Source of the DNA: Rhizobium giardinii bv. giardinii H152
GTDB lineage: Bacteria > Pseudomonadota > Alphaproteobacteria > Rhizobiales > Rhizobiaceae
Assembly (NCBI RefSeq): GCF_000379605.1
Contig: NZ_KB902657.1
Location: 74,697 to 138,696, forward strand
DNA: 64,000 nucleotides
Reading direction: 5' to 3'
Below, one piece after another: positions 46,627 through 55,421 of this stretch. The notes beneath the pieces were generated by a model, which saw nothing but the letters and a program-made list of their open reading frames with translations, made no database searches and was not told where the DNA came from. Position numbers and translations under genes: made by a program. Each line of letters opens with the position of its first letter. The stretch's first letter is position 1.

Positions 46627-47660
46627 GACGCTCGAAATATAGTCGTCCGGATTTCCTGACGCAGGGCGAAGATCGCCCCAGGCTGACGACATCGGCGATG
46701 ATTGCGTCGATCGCCGGACCCGATCAGCCAACCAGACCTGCACCGTTCGGCCATGCGCTGGCAGCGCTGGCGCAAACGGACGACCGTATCGTCGGCATGT
46801 CAGCCGATCTCGCAAAATACACGGATCTGCATGTCTTCAGATCCGCGCATCCGGATCGCTTTTACCAGATGGGCATGGCCGAACAGCTGCTGATGATGGC
46901 TGCCGCCGGAATGGCGCGCGAAGGTTTCCAGCCCTGGGTGACTACCTATGCCGTCTTCGCGTCGCGCCGGGCTTACGACTTCATTTGCCTTGCGATCGCC
47001 GAGGAAATGCTCGACGTCAAGATTGTCTGTGCATTGCCGGGCCTGACGACGGGCTATGGCCCAAGCCATCAGGCAACCGAAGACCTGGCCATGTTCCGCG
47101 GCATGCCGAACCTGACGATCATCGACCCCTGCGACGCCTTGGAAATCGAACAGGCGGTGCCTGCGATCGCGGCCCACAAGGGCCCGGTCTACATGCGTCT
47201 TCTGCGCGGGAACGTGCCGCTGGTCCTCGACGAGTACGGCTATACGTTCGAGCTGGGTAAGGCAAAGCTGCTTCGCGGCGGTCGCGACACGCTGGTCATC
47301 TCGACCGGCCTCATGACGATGCGTGCGCTGGAGGCCGCAAAGGCGCTTCAAAAGGACGGCGTGGACGTGGCCGTCCTGCACGTTCCGACAATCAAGCCGC
47401 TCGACGAGCAGGCCATTCTCGCCGAATGCCGGAAACAAAACCGCCTCGTCGTGGTCGCGGAGAACCATACCGTCATCGGCGGGCTCGGAGAAGCGGTGGC
47501 GGCAACCCTCATGCGATCGGATGTCAGGCCGGCCGGCTTCAGGCAGATCGGTCTGCCTGACGAATTCCTCGACGCAGGCGCCCTGCCCACGCTCCATGAT
47601 CGATACGGCCTTTCCACGAACAGCATCGCAGCGTCGATCCGGCGCTGGCTGGACGCATGA
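46623..47660 (+). CDS. Transketolase-like, C-terminal subunit
   Basis: A 345-residue partner of the preceding gene. The catalytic Glu is in YQMGMAEQLLMMAAAGMAREG (abbreviated: MGMAEQLLMMA). GMSADLAKYTDLHVF precedes it, and GYGPSHQATEDLAMFRGMPNL marks the pyrimidine-binding domain. The C-terminal Rossmann-like domain follows from about residue 220. The start at 46623 overlaps the upstream stop as ATGA; an upstream in-frame ATG lies inside the partner gene and was rejected. The first 45 residues are an extension beyond the usual start of the pyrimidine-binding domain. Confidence 0.9.
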   Translation: MRRSKYSRPDFLTQGEDRPRLTTSAMIASIAGPDQPTRPAPFGHALAALAQTDDRIVGMSADLAKYTDLHVFRSAHPDRFYQMGMAEQLLMMAAAGMAREGFQPWVTTYAVFASRRAYDFICLAIAEEMLDVKIVCALPGLTTGYGPSHQATEDLAMFRGMPNLTIIDPCDALEIEQAVPAIAAHKGPVYMRLLRGNVPLVLDEYGYTFELGKAKLLRGGRDTLVISTGLMTMRALEAAKALQKDGVDVAVLHVPTIKPLDEQAILAECRKQNRLVVVAENHTVIGGLGEAVAATLMRSDVRPAGFRQIGLPDEFLDAGALPTLHDRYGLSTNSIAASIRRWLDA

Positions 47661-47665
47661 CAATC

Positions 47666-47707
47666 GATACCCGGTCCTGAAGGGAGGAGCCGTCAGGGCC
47701 GGGTATC
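47666..47707 (+). other. Strong intercistronic stem-loop before the TRAP binding-protein gene
   Basis: GATACCCGGTCCTGA (47666-47680) pairs with TCAGGGCCGGGTATC (47693-47707) with one G-T pair, a 15-bp stem with a 12-nt loop that itself contains GGGAGGAG. No T-run follows. It stands 25 nt before the binding-protein start, a place where mRNA-stabilising or partial-termination hairpins set binding-protein expression. Confidence 0.6.
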
Positions 47708-47732
47708 ACGAAAGTAAATTCAGGAGGAGAAA

Positions 47733-48737
47733 ATGAACTTGCGAATTGATAGACGTACATTCCTGGCAACTGCGGCTGCAACGCTCGCTGCACCGACAAT
47801 CCTTGCAAGCGTCAGGCCCGCAAGGGCGGCGACGACACTTACCCTCGGTCACGGTGCAGCACCAGGAAACCCCCGGACTGTTGCGGCCGCAAAGTTCGCG
47901 GAACTTGTCGCCGAAAAGACAGCCGGCCGGGTGACGATCAACGTCGCAGGCGCTGAAACGCTTGGCAGCGATGCCGCCATGCTGACCAGCTTGCGGACCG
48001 GCGCGCTCGATTTCACGGCCAACAGCCAGGGCGCAACGTCAGCCCTCGTGCCCGAACTGGCAGCCCTTGGCCTCCCCTTTTTGTTTGATAGCGCAGAAAA
48101 GGCCATCGCCGTTCTCTCAGGCCCCATCGGGGCAGAGCTCAACACGCGTTTCGATGCCGTCGGCGTCGTTCCGCTCGACTGGTGGGACAATGGCGTCCGC
48201 CATCTGACAAACTCCAAACGCAAGGTGGCAACCCCGGCAGATGTTGCCGGCCTGAAGATTCGCACACCCGCCGACCCGATGACGATCGACATCTTCCAAG
48301 CTCTGGGTGCGAGCACCGAGCAGATTGCTTTTGGCGAGCTCTACATCGCTCTTCAGCAAGGCGTGGTCGATGGGCAGGAAAACCCCCTCGCCAACGTCGA
48401 GAGCTCCAAGCTCTACGAGGTGAACAAATATATCAGCCTTACCGCGCACAAATGGGAATCGACGCCCTTCCTGATGTCGAAAATCGCCCAGGCGCGCGTT
48501 GGCAGCGACCTCGAGGCTATTCAATCGGCAGCCAAGGAGGCCGGCGAACTGCAGCGTCGCCTATCGACTGAAAAGGCGGCCGAGGTGCTCGAGATCTTCA
48601 AGGGCAACGCCGCGGTCGAAGTGACTGAGGTTGACCGCGAGGCCTTCATCAAGGCCACAGCACCAGTCTACGATCTCTGGAAAGCCAAGCCATTCGGAGA
48701 TTTCGTCGGTCAGATCGAAGCGGCAGCAAGGGCTTGA
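47733..48737 (+). CDS. TRAP transporter substrate-binding protein (DctP family)
   Basis: A 334-residue periplasmic protein with a twin-arginine type signal (RRTFLATAAATLAA, cleavage near ARA-A around residue 31). The mature protein shows the TRAP pattern: LTLGHGAAPGNPRTVAA, FAELVAEKTAGRV, the hinge PADVAGLKIRTP and the ligand-binding-site region LYIALQQGVVDGQENPLAN. The DctP family binds organic acids and sugar acids through a conserved Arg, here in KIRTPADP. It is followed by both TRAP permease genes. Confidence 0.92.
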   Translation: MNLRIDRRTFLATAAATLAAPTILASVRPARAATTLTLGHGAAPGNPRTVAAAKFAELVAEKTAGRVTINVAGAETLGSDAAMLTSLRTGALDFTANSQGATSALVPELAALGLPFLFDSAEKAIAVLSGPIGAELNTRFDAVGVVPLDWWDNGVRHLTNSKRKVATPADVAGLKIRTPADPMTIDIFQALGASTEQIAFGELYIALQQGVVDGQENPLANVESSKLYEVNKYISLTAHKWESTPFLMSKIAQARVGSDLEAIQSAAKEAGELQRRLSTEKAAEVLEIFKGNAAVEVTEVDREAFIKATAPVYDLWKAKPFGDFVGQIEAAARA

Positions 48738-48763
48738 CGCCCTCGCATCATCCGGAGGCTATC

Positions 48764-49294
48764 ATGGATAGGCTGCAGGACCTCGTGGAGGCAGTTGCAC
48801 GACTCGTCGTGCAGGGTTCGCGCTTCGTGACAATCGTGACCGGCATCGCCCTGACACTGGTGACGACGGCAAACGTCGTCGCCCGCTACACGCTGAAAAG
48901 CGGCGGTTTCTCGTTCGCGCAGGAACTGCCCATGCTGATCTTTCCCTGGTTCATCCTCGCGGGAATCGTGCTGGCGGCATATGCCGGAGGCCATATGGCG
49001 GTCGAGTGGCTGTACGACAAGCTCCGGGGGCCATACCGTCTCATCGCCTTCAGTGTCGCCAATGGCATCAGTGTCGCGACGTTCCTCGTCCTCGCCTATC
49101 AAGCGAGCATCGTCGCCGAGATTGCAAGCATCGAGCGCAGCCCCGTCCTGCAGTTGCCCAACAGCATCGGCTACTACTCTCTCGCCATCGGAGCCTTCTT
49201 CGTCTCCATCGTTACCGTCGCGGCGACCCTTCGTGTCCTGCGCCTCGGCTGGGACCGCCGCGTCGAACCAAGCGCCGAAGAGGTGCCGCTATGA
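48764..49294 (+). CDS. TRAP transporter small permease (DctQ family)
   Basis: A 176-residue inner-membrane protein with four hydrophobic segments (about 22-45, 56-78, 95-115 and 140-160). Family features include NVVARYTLKSGGFSFAQELPM (abbreviated: NVVARYTLKSG) and ELPMLIFPWFILAG. It pairs with DctM as the small membrane subunit. The ATG at 48764 has GGAGG upstream; an earlier in-frame start lies 30 nt before. The stop overlaps the dctM start by 4 nt. Confidence 0.9.
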   Translation: MDRLQDLVEAVARLVVQGSRFVTIVTGIALTLVTTANVVARYTLKSGGFSFAQELPMLIFPWFILAGIVLAAYAGGHMAVEWLYDKLRGPYRLIAFSVANGISVATFLVLAYQASIVAEIASIERSPVLQLPNSIGYYSLAIGAFFVSIVTVAATLRVLRLGWDRRVEPSAEEVPL

Positions 49295-50550
49295 CCCTGA
49301 TCATGATCCTTTCATTCTGCATTCTGATGGTGATGGCCGTGCCGGTCGGCTACGCCCTGATCATCGCGGCCGGTGCGGCCGTCCTCTTCAATGGGTACGT
49401 GCCGCTCTCGGTCGTCGCCCAGCAGGTTTACGATCAAACACAGTCCTTCCCGATGCTCGCCCTGCCCTTCTTCATGCTCGCCGGCACGCTGATGCTGGGC
49501 GGCGAGCTCGGCCGGCAGCTCCTCGAATTGGCGTCCCGGGCGATGCAACGCTGGCGCGGCGGGCCTTTGTCGACAACCGTCGTCTCCTCGGTGGTTTTCG
49601 GCGGCGTCTCCGGCTCGGCGGTCGCAAATGCCAGCGCGCTCGGATCCGTCCTCATTCCATGGCAGAAAAAGCACGGCTATCCGCCGGCACTCTGTGCCGC
49701 AAACAATGCGACGTCCTCCGTCATCGACGTACTCATTCCGCCGTCGATCCCGATGATCCTCTTTTCGCTGGTGAGCGGGGTTAGTGTCGGTAACCTCTTC
49801 ATCGCGGGCATTCTGCCCGGCCTTCTGATGGCAGGTGGCTTCATCTTCGTCTGCTGGTTCATTGCCGTGCGCCGCGGCTACGAGACCAGCGCCGAAGCCA
49901 TCCGCAAACGCGATCTGGGATTCTTGGTTCTCAAAAGTTTCCCGGCCATTCTTCTGCCGATCCTGATCATTCTCTTCCTGCGGTTCGGACTGGCGACACC
50001 CACCGAGGTCGCCGTCCTTTCCGTGGTCTACTCCCTGCTGCTGAGCCTGCTGTTCTACCGCGACCTGACCTGGAAACGCTTCTGCGACAACGTCGTCGAG
50101 GCCGGCACGGGCACGGGGATCGTCATGCTGGTCATCATGGGTAGCGCGGCGGTCGGCTGGGTGCTGACATTCGACCAGGCTCCGCAACATATGGCGGCGT
50201 GGGTATCCAGCAACATTTCGAGCCCCATCATGATCATCCTGATGATGAACCTGATCATGCTGGTAGTCGGCATGCCTCTGGACATGCCGCCGGCAATCCT
50301 TCTTCTCGGTCCGATCTTCGTGCCACTGGCGGATTCCATCGGTCTCGATCGCGTGCAACTGGGCCTGATGATGGTGGTGAACCTCGGCATCGGCCTCTAC
50401 ACGCCGCCGATCGGGACAACCCTGTTTATCTCGTCGTCGATTGCAAAGGCCCCGCTGGGCGAGACGACCCGCGAACTCTGGCCCTTTTTCACCATGGCGA
50501 TGCTCGTGCTGTTCGGCGTGAGCTTCATCCCCGCACTGACCATCTATTGA
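49291..50550 (+). CDS. TRAP transporter large permease (DctM family)
   Basis: A 419-residue membrane protein with about 11 or 12 hydrophobic segments. It shows DctM family marks FPMLALPFFMLAGTLM, GGVSGSAVANASALG, IPPSIPMILFSLVSG and NLGIGLYTPPIGTTLF. It forms the ion-coupled channel with DctQ. Coupled to dctQ by an ATGA overlap and 9 nt ahead of an ABC ATPase gene, so TRAP and ABC importers appear in one transcript. Confidence 0.93.
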   Translation: MTLIMILSFCILMVMAVPVGYALIIAAGAAVLFNGYVPLSVVAQQVYDQTQSFPMLALPFFMLAGTLMLGGELGRQLLELASRAMQRWRGGPLSTTVVSSVVFGGVSGSAVANASALGSVLIPWQKKHGYPPALCAANNATSSVIDVLIPPSIPMILFSLVSGVSVGNLFIAGILPGLLMAGGFIFVCWFIAVRRGYETSAEAIRKRDLGFLVLKSFPAILLPILIILFLRFGLATPTEVAVLSVVYSLLLSLLFYRDLTWKRFCDNVVEAGTGTGIVMLVIMGSAAVGWVLTFDQAPQHMAAWVSSNISSPIMIILMMNLIMLVVGMPLDMPPAILLLGPIFVPLADSIGLDRVQLGLMMVVNLGIGLYTPPIGTTLFISSSIAKAPLGETTRELWPFFTMAMLVLFGVSFIPALTIY

Positions 50551-50559
50551 GGGCATGAC

Positions 50560-52053
50560 ATGGGTACGGCACGTCAAATTGTCGTTTCAGTGAGCGGGCT
50601 GACCAAGGCCTATGGTGCAACATCTGTCCTGAAGGGGGTCGATTTTTCCGTCGATCGCGGAGAGGTACATGCCCTGCTGGGAGGCAACGGCGCGGGTAAA
50701 TCGACGATGATCCGGATCATCACCGGGTCGGCGGCGAAAGATGCCGGCGACATCGTGTTCCATAGTCCGTCGGGAGAGCTCCGGACAGAAGCCGAAGGCC
50801 GGCGGAAGATTGCCGTCGTCCATCAGGAACTGGCCCTTTTGCCGCATCTGACCGTTGCCGAAAACATCGCTCTTCCCTACTTCGCCAATGGCGCCGCCCT
50901 GTTCAACAGAAAGCGTGCGGCCGGGCAGGCCTATGATGCCCTCGCGATGATCGACCGTGAGTTTGCGGCGACGTCCCTTCAGCGGCTCATCGGCGATTTG
51001 AGCTTGCATGAAGGACAGATGGTCGAGATTGCCCGCGCGCTTGCCTCGGGCGCCGAACTCATCCTGCTGGACGAGCCGACGGCCAATCTGACCGCCCAGG
51101 AAACAGATCGGCTCTTTACCGTGCTGCGACGGCTTACCCGGGAAAGCGGGCTGTCGGTCGTCTTTGTCTCCCATCGCATGAAGGAAATCCGGCAGATAGC
51201 AAATGTATGCACCATCATCCGCGATGGACGCACCGTCGTCGATCGCGCCGCGACTGCCAGCCTGACGGATGCGGACATCATCGAGAAGATGGGGCAGACG
51301 GCGACCGCCCATGTCTCCGAACGAGCGGCTGTCCCCACGCGCCGCGCCCTTGACGGGGAACCCTTGATCATCAAGGAAAACGGCTTCCGTCTTGAACTCA
51401 GGCCGGGCACCATACTGGGTGTCGCCGGCGCTCCGGCTGGTCCGTCGACGCTGATCGCCACGCTGGTTGGCGCGGCGCGATCCAGACGCTGGACGGTGTC
51501 GCACGCGTCCTGGCCGGACAGTTTCAGCTCGCCGCGGCAGGCGGCAAGACTTGGCTCCGGCTTCATCACCGGCGACCGGTCCCATAAGGGAATTCTGCAC
51601 AGCCTGCCCATCATCGATAATGTCCTTGCATCCCGGCGCGTTGTTCGCGGCAGCAAGGTGACTGGTGTACACGAACAGACGGAATGTCTCGATCTGATGC
51701 AGGCGCTCAAGGTGAAAGCTGCTTCGATCTGGAACCTCCCGAACACGCTCAGTGGGGGAACCCAGCAAAAGCTGCTGCTCGCCCGATGGCTCGGTCTGCC
51801 CTCCAGGTTGCTCGTTCTGGAAGAGCCCACGCGCGGCGTTGATATCGGCACCAAACGTGAAATCTATCACCTTATCCGGCAGATGGCGGCGAGCGGGACC
51901 GTCATCGTCTGGTGGTCGACCGAGAACGCCGAACTGCTCGAGGTCTGCGACCGCGTCATGGCATTCGATACGGAGGGCCGCTGCGCCGGGGTGATCGAAA
52001 ATGAAGACTTGAGCGAGGACAGGCTCGCAGAACTCACGGGAATGGCAGCATGA
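50560..52053 (+). CDS. Sugar ABC transporter ATPase (RbsA/MglA type, two NBDs)
   Basis: A 497-residue tandem ATPase. The first domain has Walker A GGNGAGKSTMIRI (about 42-54), Walker B LILLDEPTANL and H-loop FVSHRM. Its signature is atypical (LSLHEGQMVEIARAL), as is usual for this class. The second domain has a degenerate Walker A (GAPAGPSTL), signature LSGGTQQKLLLARWL and Walker B LLVLEEPTRGVD. The second-domain H-loop His is replaced (WWSTENAEL). It should energise sugar import with the permease and binding protein encoded next. Confidence 0.9.
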   Translation: MGTARQIVVSVSGLTKAYGATSVLKGVDFSVDRGEVHALLGGNGAGKSTMIRIITGSAAKDAGDIVFHSPSGELRTEAEGRRKIAVVHQELALLPHLTVAENIALPYFANGAALFNRKRAAGQAYDALAMIDREFAATSLQRLIGDLSLHEGQMVEIARALASGAELILLDEPTANLTAQETDRLFTVLRRLTRESGLSVVFVSHRMKEIRQIANVCTIIRDGRTVVDRAATASLTDADIIEKMGQTATAHVSERAAVPTRRALDGEPLIIKENGFRLELRPGTILGVAGAPAGPSTLIATLVGAARSRRWTVSHASWPDSFSSPRQAARLGSGFITGDRSHKGILHSLPIIDNVLASRRVVRGSKVTGVHEQTECLDLMQALKVKAASIWNLPNTLSGGTQQKLLLARWLGLPSRLLVLEEPTRGVDIGTKREIYHLIRQMAASGTVIVWWSTENAELLEVCDRVMAFDTEGRCAGVIENEDLSEDRLAELTGMAA

Positions 52054-53063
52054 CACAGAATACGACCCAGGCATCGGCGGACACCAAACAAGCGACGTTT
52101 GAAATCCAGCACAGGGAAAGCATCATCGGATCCTACCGGACCGAGATCGCAATCGCGATTGCCATCATTGTTCTGGCTCTGGCCGTCGGCTCGCAGGTGC
52201 CGCAGGCCTTGAGCTGGGGCAATTTTGCAAACATCACCCAGGCCGGCGCACCGCTGATCATCATGTCGCTCGGGGTTCTCCTCGTGGTTATCACCGGCGG
52301 CATCGACCTTTCGGTCGGCTCGGTCTTCTCGCTGACGGGCATGGTGACGGCCCAGGCGATGGCCCACGGCTTCGGCGGCTTCGAAGCCAGTTTGATCGGA
52401 CTATCCGTCGGGCTGCTGTTCGGTTCGATCAACGGATTTCTCGTCACCATCGCCGGGCTTGCACCCTTTGTCGTCACCCTCATCACCTTCGCCGTCGCAG
52501 GCTCCCTCGCCTTCATTGTCACCAATGGCCGCTCCATGCCCATCGGCGATCCCGACTTCTGGCTTTTGAACAGCGGCAGCCTTGTTCCCGGCATGCCCAA
52601 CTACATCCTGTTCTGCATCGTGCTGCTGGTGGTGATTGAGCTTTTCCTGAAGAAGATAGTCGCCGGTCGCTGGTTCTACGCCGTAGGCAGCAGTGCGCAG
52701 GCAGCCCGTCTGCTCGGCATCCCCGTCAAGCGCACGACGTTCCTGGCCTATGTCGCCTCGTCGCTTCTCGCCTCGTTTTCCGGACTCCTGACGATTTCCT
52801 ACATTCTCAACGCAGAATCGACAGCAGGCTCCAGCCTCATGCTTCAGGCGATCGCCGCAGTCGTAATCGGCGGGGCAAGTCTTCTCGGTGGAACAGGCAC
52901 GGCTGTCGGCGCGGTACTCGGCGCCCTGATGATCACGGTCATTCAGAATGGCGTCAACCTGATCGGCATCAACAGCTTCTGGCAGGGCTCCGTCACCGGC
53001 GTGGCGATCCTGATCGCCGTCCTGATCGATCGGTTCAGCAAATCCCGGCGGGGAGCCGGATGA
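52050..53063 (+). CDS. Sugar ABC transporter permease (RbsC family)
   Basis: A 337-residue inner-membrane protein with about ten hydrophobic segments. RbsC-family blocks are [43 protein letters not shown] (abbreviated: [16 protein letters not shown]), [17 protein letters not shown] and [17 protein letters not shown]. It couples to the ATPase by an ATGA overlap and is followed 41 nt later by the binding-protein gene. Confidence 0.93.
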   Translation: MTQNTTQASADTKQATFEIQHRESIIGSYRTEIAIAIAIIVLALAVGSQVPQALSWGNFANITQAGAPLIIMSLGVLLVVITGGIDLSVGSVFSLTGMVTAQAMAHGFGGFEASLIGLSVGLLFGSINGFLVTIAGLAPFVVTLITFAVAGSLAFIVTNGRSMPIGDPDFWLLNSGSLVPGMPNYILFCIVLLVVIELFLKKIVAGRWFYAVGSSAQAARLLGIPVKRTTFLAYVASSLLASFSGLLTISYILNAESTAGSSLMLQAIAAVVIGGASLLGGTGTAVGAVLGALMITVIQNGVNLIGINSFWQGSVTGVAILIAVLIDRFSKSRRGAG

Positions 53064-53104
53064 AGAAAGGCCAGCACAGTGCTGGCTTCGTTGAGGAGGA
53101 AGAA

Positions 53105-54082
53105 ATGAAAAACAGTCTGCATAAACATGCCACTCTGGCGATGGTTGCCCTGGCGACGGCGCTCGGCGCCAATGCCGCGCAGGCGCAGGAGAAAAAGACG
53201 GTCGCCTATCTTGCCCCGTCGCTCGACATTTCCTATTGGCAGTGGGTCGGCTACGGCGTCAAGCAGAAGGCCGAGGAGCTCGGCATGGACTACATCGAGC
53301 TGACCTCCGAAAACTCGCCGGCCAAGCAGATGGACAATGCCCGCACGGCCGTGACGAAAGGTGTCGATGCGATCGTTATCGGGCCGGTCAGCTCGACCAG
53401 CACACCACCGCTGCTGGCCTACCTGAAATCTCAGAATATCCCCATTGCTTTTGCCGGCATCGGTCCGCAGCCGGGACAGGCCGACTACACATCTTCGGTT
53501 ACCGCCAACAATTACGAGACGGGCAAGGCGCAAGGCAGCTTCGTCTGCAAGCTCGCCAAGGAGCGCGGCGGCAACCAGGTGGGCATGCTCTCTCTGCCCC
53601 AGGATCGTGAGAACGCCCAGAAATACCTCAAGGGAGCCGAGGAAGCGTTCAAGGCGGATGGCTGCGATCTCGCGCAGATGCTGGAAACACGCGCCCTGAC
53701 GATCAATGAGGCGGTCACCCAGGCCAACGACATGCTGACCGCCCATCCCGATATTAAGGCCATTTATGGCATGTATGACGAGGCGGGCACAGGGGCGGCC
53801 AAGGTTCTGGAGACGCGCGGGCTGACCGGCAAGGTGGGCATCGCCGTCGCCGACGGCAGCCCGACCACCATCGGATTGCTGAAAGCGAACGCCATTCAGG
53901 GCATTTTCTTCCAGGAAGCTGTCGGCCAGGGTATCGATGGAACGCAACAGGTTTACAATGCGCTGACGGGTGCAGCCGTCGAGAAGGATCTGGCGCTGGT
54001 CATGCCGCTGGTCACCGCCGACAAGGTCGATTCCCCGGAGGCCAAGGCAGTCATCGCGCGCGTTTTCCCGCCGGCCAACTGA
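53105..54082 (+). CDS. Sugar ABC transporter periplasmic binding protein (RbsB-like, Peripla_BP_4)
   Basis: A 325-residue periplasmic protein with a signal peptide (basic MKNSLHKH, cleavage near AQA-QE around residue 23). The mature part shows the RbsB pattern: [21 protein letters not shown], then [22 protein letters not shown] (abbreviated: [12 protein letters not shown]), ITQANDML-like [20 protein letters not shown] and [26 protein letters not shown] is 6 nt before the ATG at 53105, so the longer upstream frame was rejected. A strong hairpin follows the stop. Confidence 0.92.
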   Translation: MKNSLHKHATLAMVALATALGANAAQAQEKKTVAYLAPSLDISYWQWVGYGVKQKAEELGMDYIELTSENSPAKQMDNARTAVTKGVDAIVIGPVSSTSTPPLLAYLKSQNIPIAFAGIGPQPGQADYTSSVTANNYETGKAQGSFVCKLAKERGGNQVGMLSLPQDRENAQKYLKGAEEAFKADGCDLAQMLETRALTINEAVTQANDMLTAHPDIKAIYGMYDEAGTGAAKVLETRGLTGKVGIAVADGSPTTIGLLKANAIQGIFFQEAVGQGIDGTQQVYNALTGAAVEKDLALVMPLVTADKVDSPEAKAVIARVFPPAN

Positions 54083-54089
54083 TAGTCGA

Positions 54090-54119
54090 CGGGGTGTCCG
54101 TGGTGAAACGGGCACCCCG
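54090..54119 (+). other. Strong stem-loop after the sugar-binding-protein gene
   Basis: CGGGGTGTCCGT (54090-54101) pairs with ACGGGCACCCCG (54108-54119), 12 bp with one G-T pair and a 6-nt loop, starting 7 nt after the stop. It could stabilise the upstream binding-protein mRNA and limit readthrough to the amidohydrolase gene; a T-run is lacking. Confidence 0.55.
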
Positions 54120-54153
54120 ATTGTCCACCCGATCACGATCACTGGAAGCCACC

Positions 54154-55047
54154 ATGGAAGATCTCCCCATCATCGACCCGCATTTCCATCTCTGGGACCT
54201 CGAGAACGGCTATTATCCCTGGCTGTCCGATGGTGTGAAGCCATCGGCTTTCGGCGATTATACCGCTATCAACAAGACCTACCTGATCGATGATTTCCTG
54301 ACCGATGCCAAGGGACAGAACCTGGTCAAGGCCGTGCATCTCGACGTCGGATATGATCCGGCGGATCCGGCGGGCGAAACCCGTTGGCTGCAGGGCATCG
54401 CGGACCGGCATGGATTTCCGCACGGCATCGTCGGTTATGCCGACCTGCGCAAGCCGGATGTCGGAAGACTGCTCGATGAGCATGGGCAATACGCCAACTT
54501 CCGCGGTATCCGCCAATCCATGAACTTTCACACTGACCCCGCGAAGACCTATCTGACAGAAGCTGAAGTCAGCCGCACGCCGGAATGGCGGCGTGGCTTT
54601 CGGGAGCTTGCCCGACGTGGCCTAAGCTTCGACCTGCAGCTCTATTATTGGCAGATGGAGGAATTCCTTGATCTTGCACGCGAATTCCCGGACATTCAGA
54701 TCATTCTCAACCATACGGGGATGCAGGTCGACGGACCTGACCATTTCGAGGGATGGCGATCCGGCATGAAAGCCTTGTCGCAAGCGCCGAATGTCGCCTG
54801 TAAGATTTCGGGACTGGGGATGGGCGACTGGACTTGGACGGTGGACAGCATACGCCCCTATGTTGAGGAAGCCATCAATGCCTTCGGGACGGATCGCTGC
54901 ATGTTTGCTTCCAATTTCCCCGTCGATAAACTCTTCTCAACGTATGACGCGATCTGGAGCGCCTTCAAGGCAATCACCGCATCCTTCAGTTCCGATGAGC
55001 GGCACAAGCTCTTTTATGAGAACGCCGAAAGGTTCTACAGGCTCTGA
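54154..55047 (+). CDS. Amidohydrolase-2 family, lactonase-like
   Basis: A 297-residue TIM-barrel metal-dependent hydrolase of the COG3618 group. The metal-binding HxH is His10 and His12 in IIDPHFHLWD. Further family marks are HLDVGYDP, GIVGYADLRKPDVG, the barrel His in IILNHTGMQ and FASNFPVDKL near the end (metal-binding position). Related enzymes open sugar lactones such as L-rhamnono- and L-fucono-lactone. This fits the operon: a dehydrogenase makes a lactone, this enzyme opens it. The ATG at 54154 has TGGAAG upstream. Confidence 0.9.
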   Translation: MEDLPIIDPHFHLWDLENGYYPWLSDGVKPSAFGDYTAINKTYLIDDFLTDAKGQNLVKAVHLDVGYDPADPAGETRWLQGIADRHGFPHGIVGYADLRKPDVGRLLDEHGQYANFRGIRQSMNFHTDPAKTYLTEAEVSRTPEWRRGFRELARRGLSFDLQLYYWQMEEFLDLAREFPDIQIILNHTGMQVDGPDHFEGWRSGMKALSQAPNVACKISGLGMGDWTWTVDSIRPYVEEAINAFGTDRCMFASNFPVDKLFSTYDAIWSAFKAITASFSSDERHKLFYENAERFYRL

Positions 55048-55421
55048 GCCGAAACCTGTCAGATTACTCGCCTTGAACGGACCTGAACTCACGACCCCAA
55101 TAGTTTCGGCTGTCAGAATCCACGAAGCTGCTGATATTACTTAATAATGGCTTTCGATCGGGCGATTGCAGCGGCCGCATTCGAAACTACCGCCTTGGTG
55201 CCTTTTCAGCCTGGTCAGTGTGGGACGAGCACCATTTGGCTTTGTCGCTCGCTGCAGTCCCCTTCATAAGCTTCGGCCAGAGGTCGCCTGCGGTAACAGG
55301 GCATTGTGTCGGCGCCTTTAGCTCCTGCTGGATTCCCTGTAACGGCAGCTCCAAGGGAATTAGCATTCCAAATGCGCAGGTATTCAGGCTGGCGTACAGA
55401 CCCCCGCATGCCCGCGTGCAA
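55048..55421. other. Gap of 374 bp at the border of the defence island
   Basis: No credible gene was found; a 113-residue minus-strand frame here (55187-55528) lacks recognisable features and runs into the CD-NTase gene. Catabolic genes lie on one side and the defence island on the other, so an integration junction may lie here. I saw no tRNA fragment or clear repeat. Confidence 0.4.

Noticed and set aside
49312-52074. Long minus-strand frames opposite dctM and the sugar ABC ATPase
   Set aside because: They are His/Gln/Asp-rich mirror frames; the sense genes have complete transporter motifs and coupled starts.
55048-55421. tRNA or attachment site as the island border
   Set aside because: I looked for a tRNA 3' end or a direct repeat and could not find one by eye.
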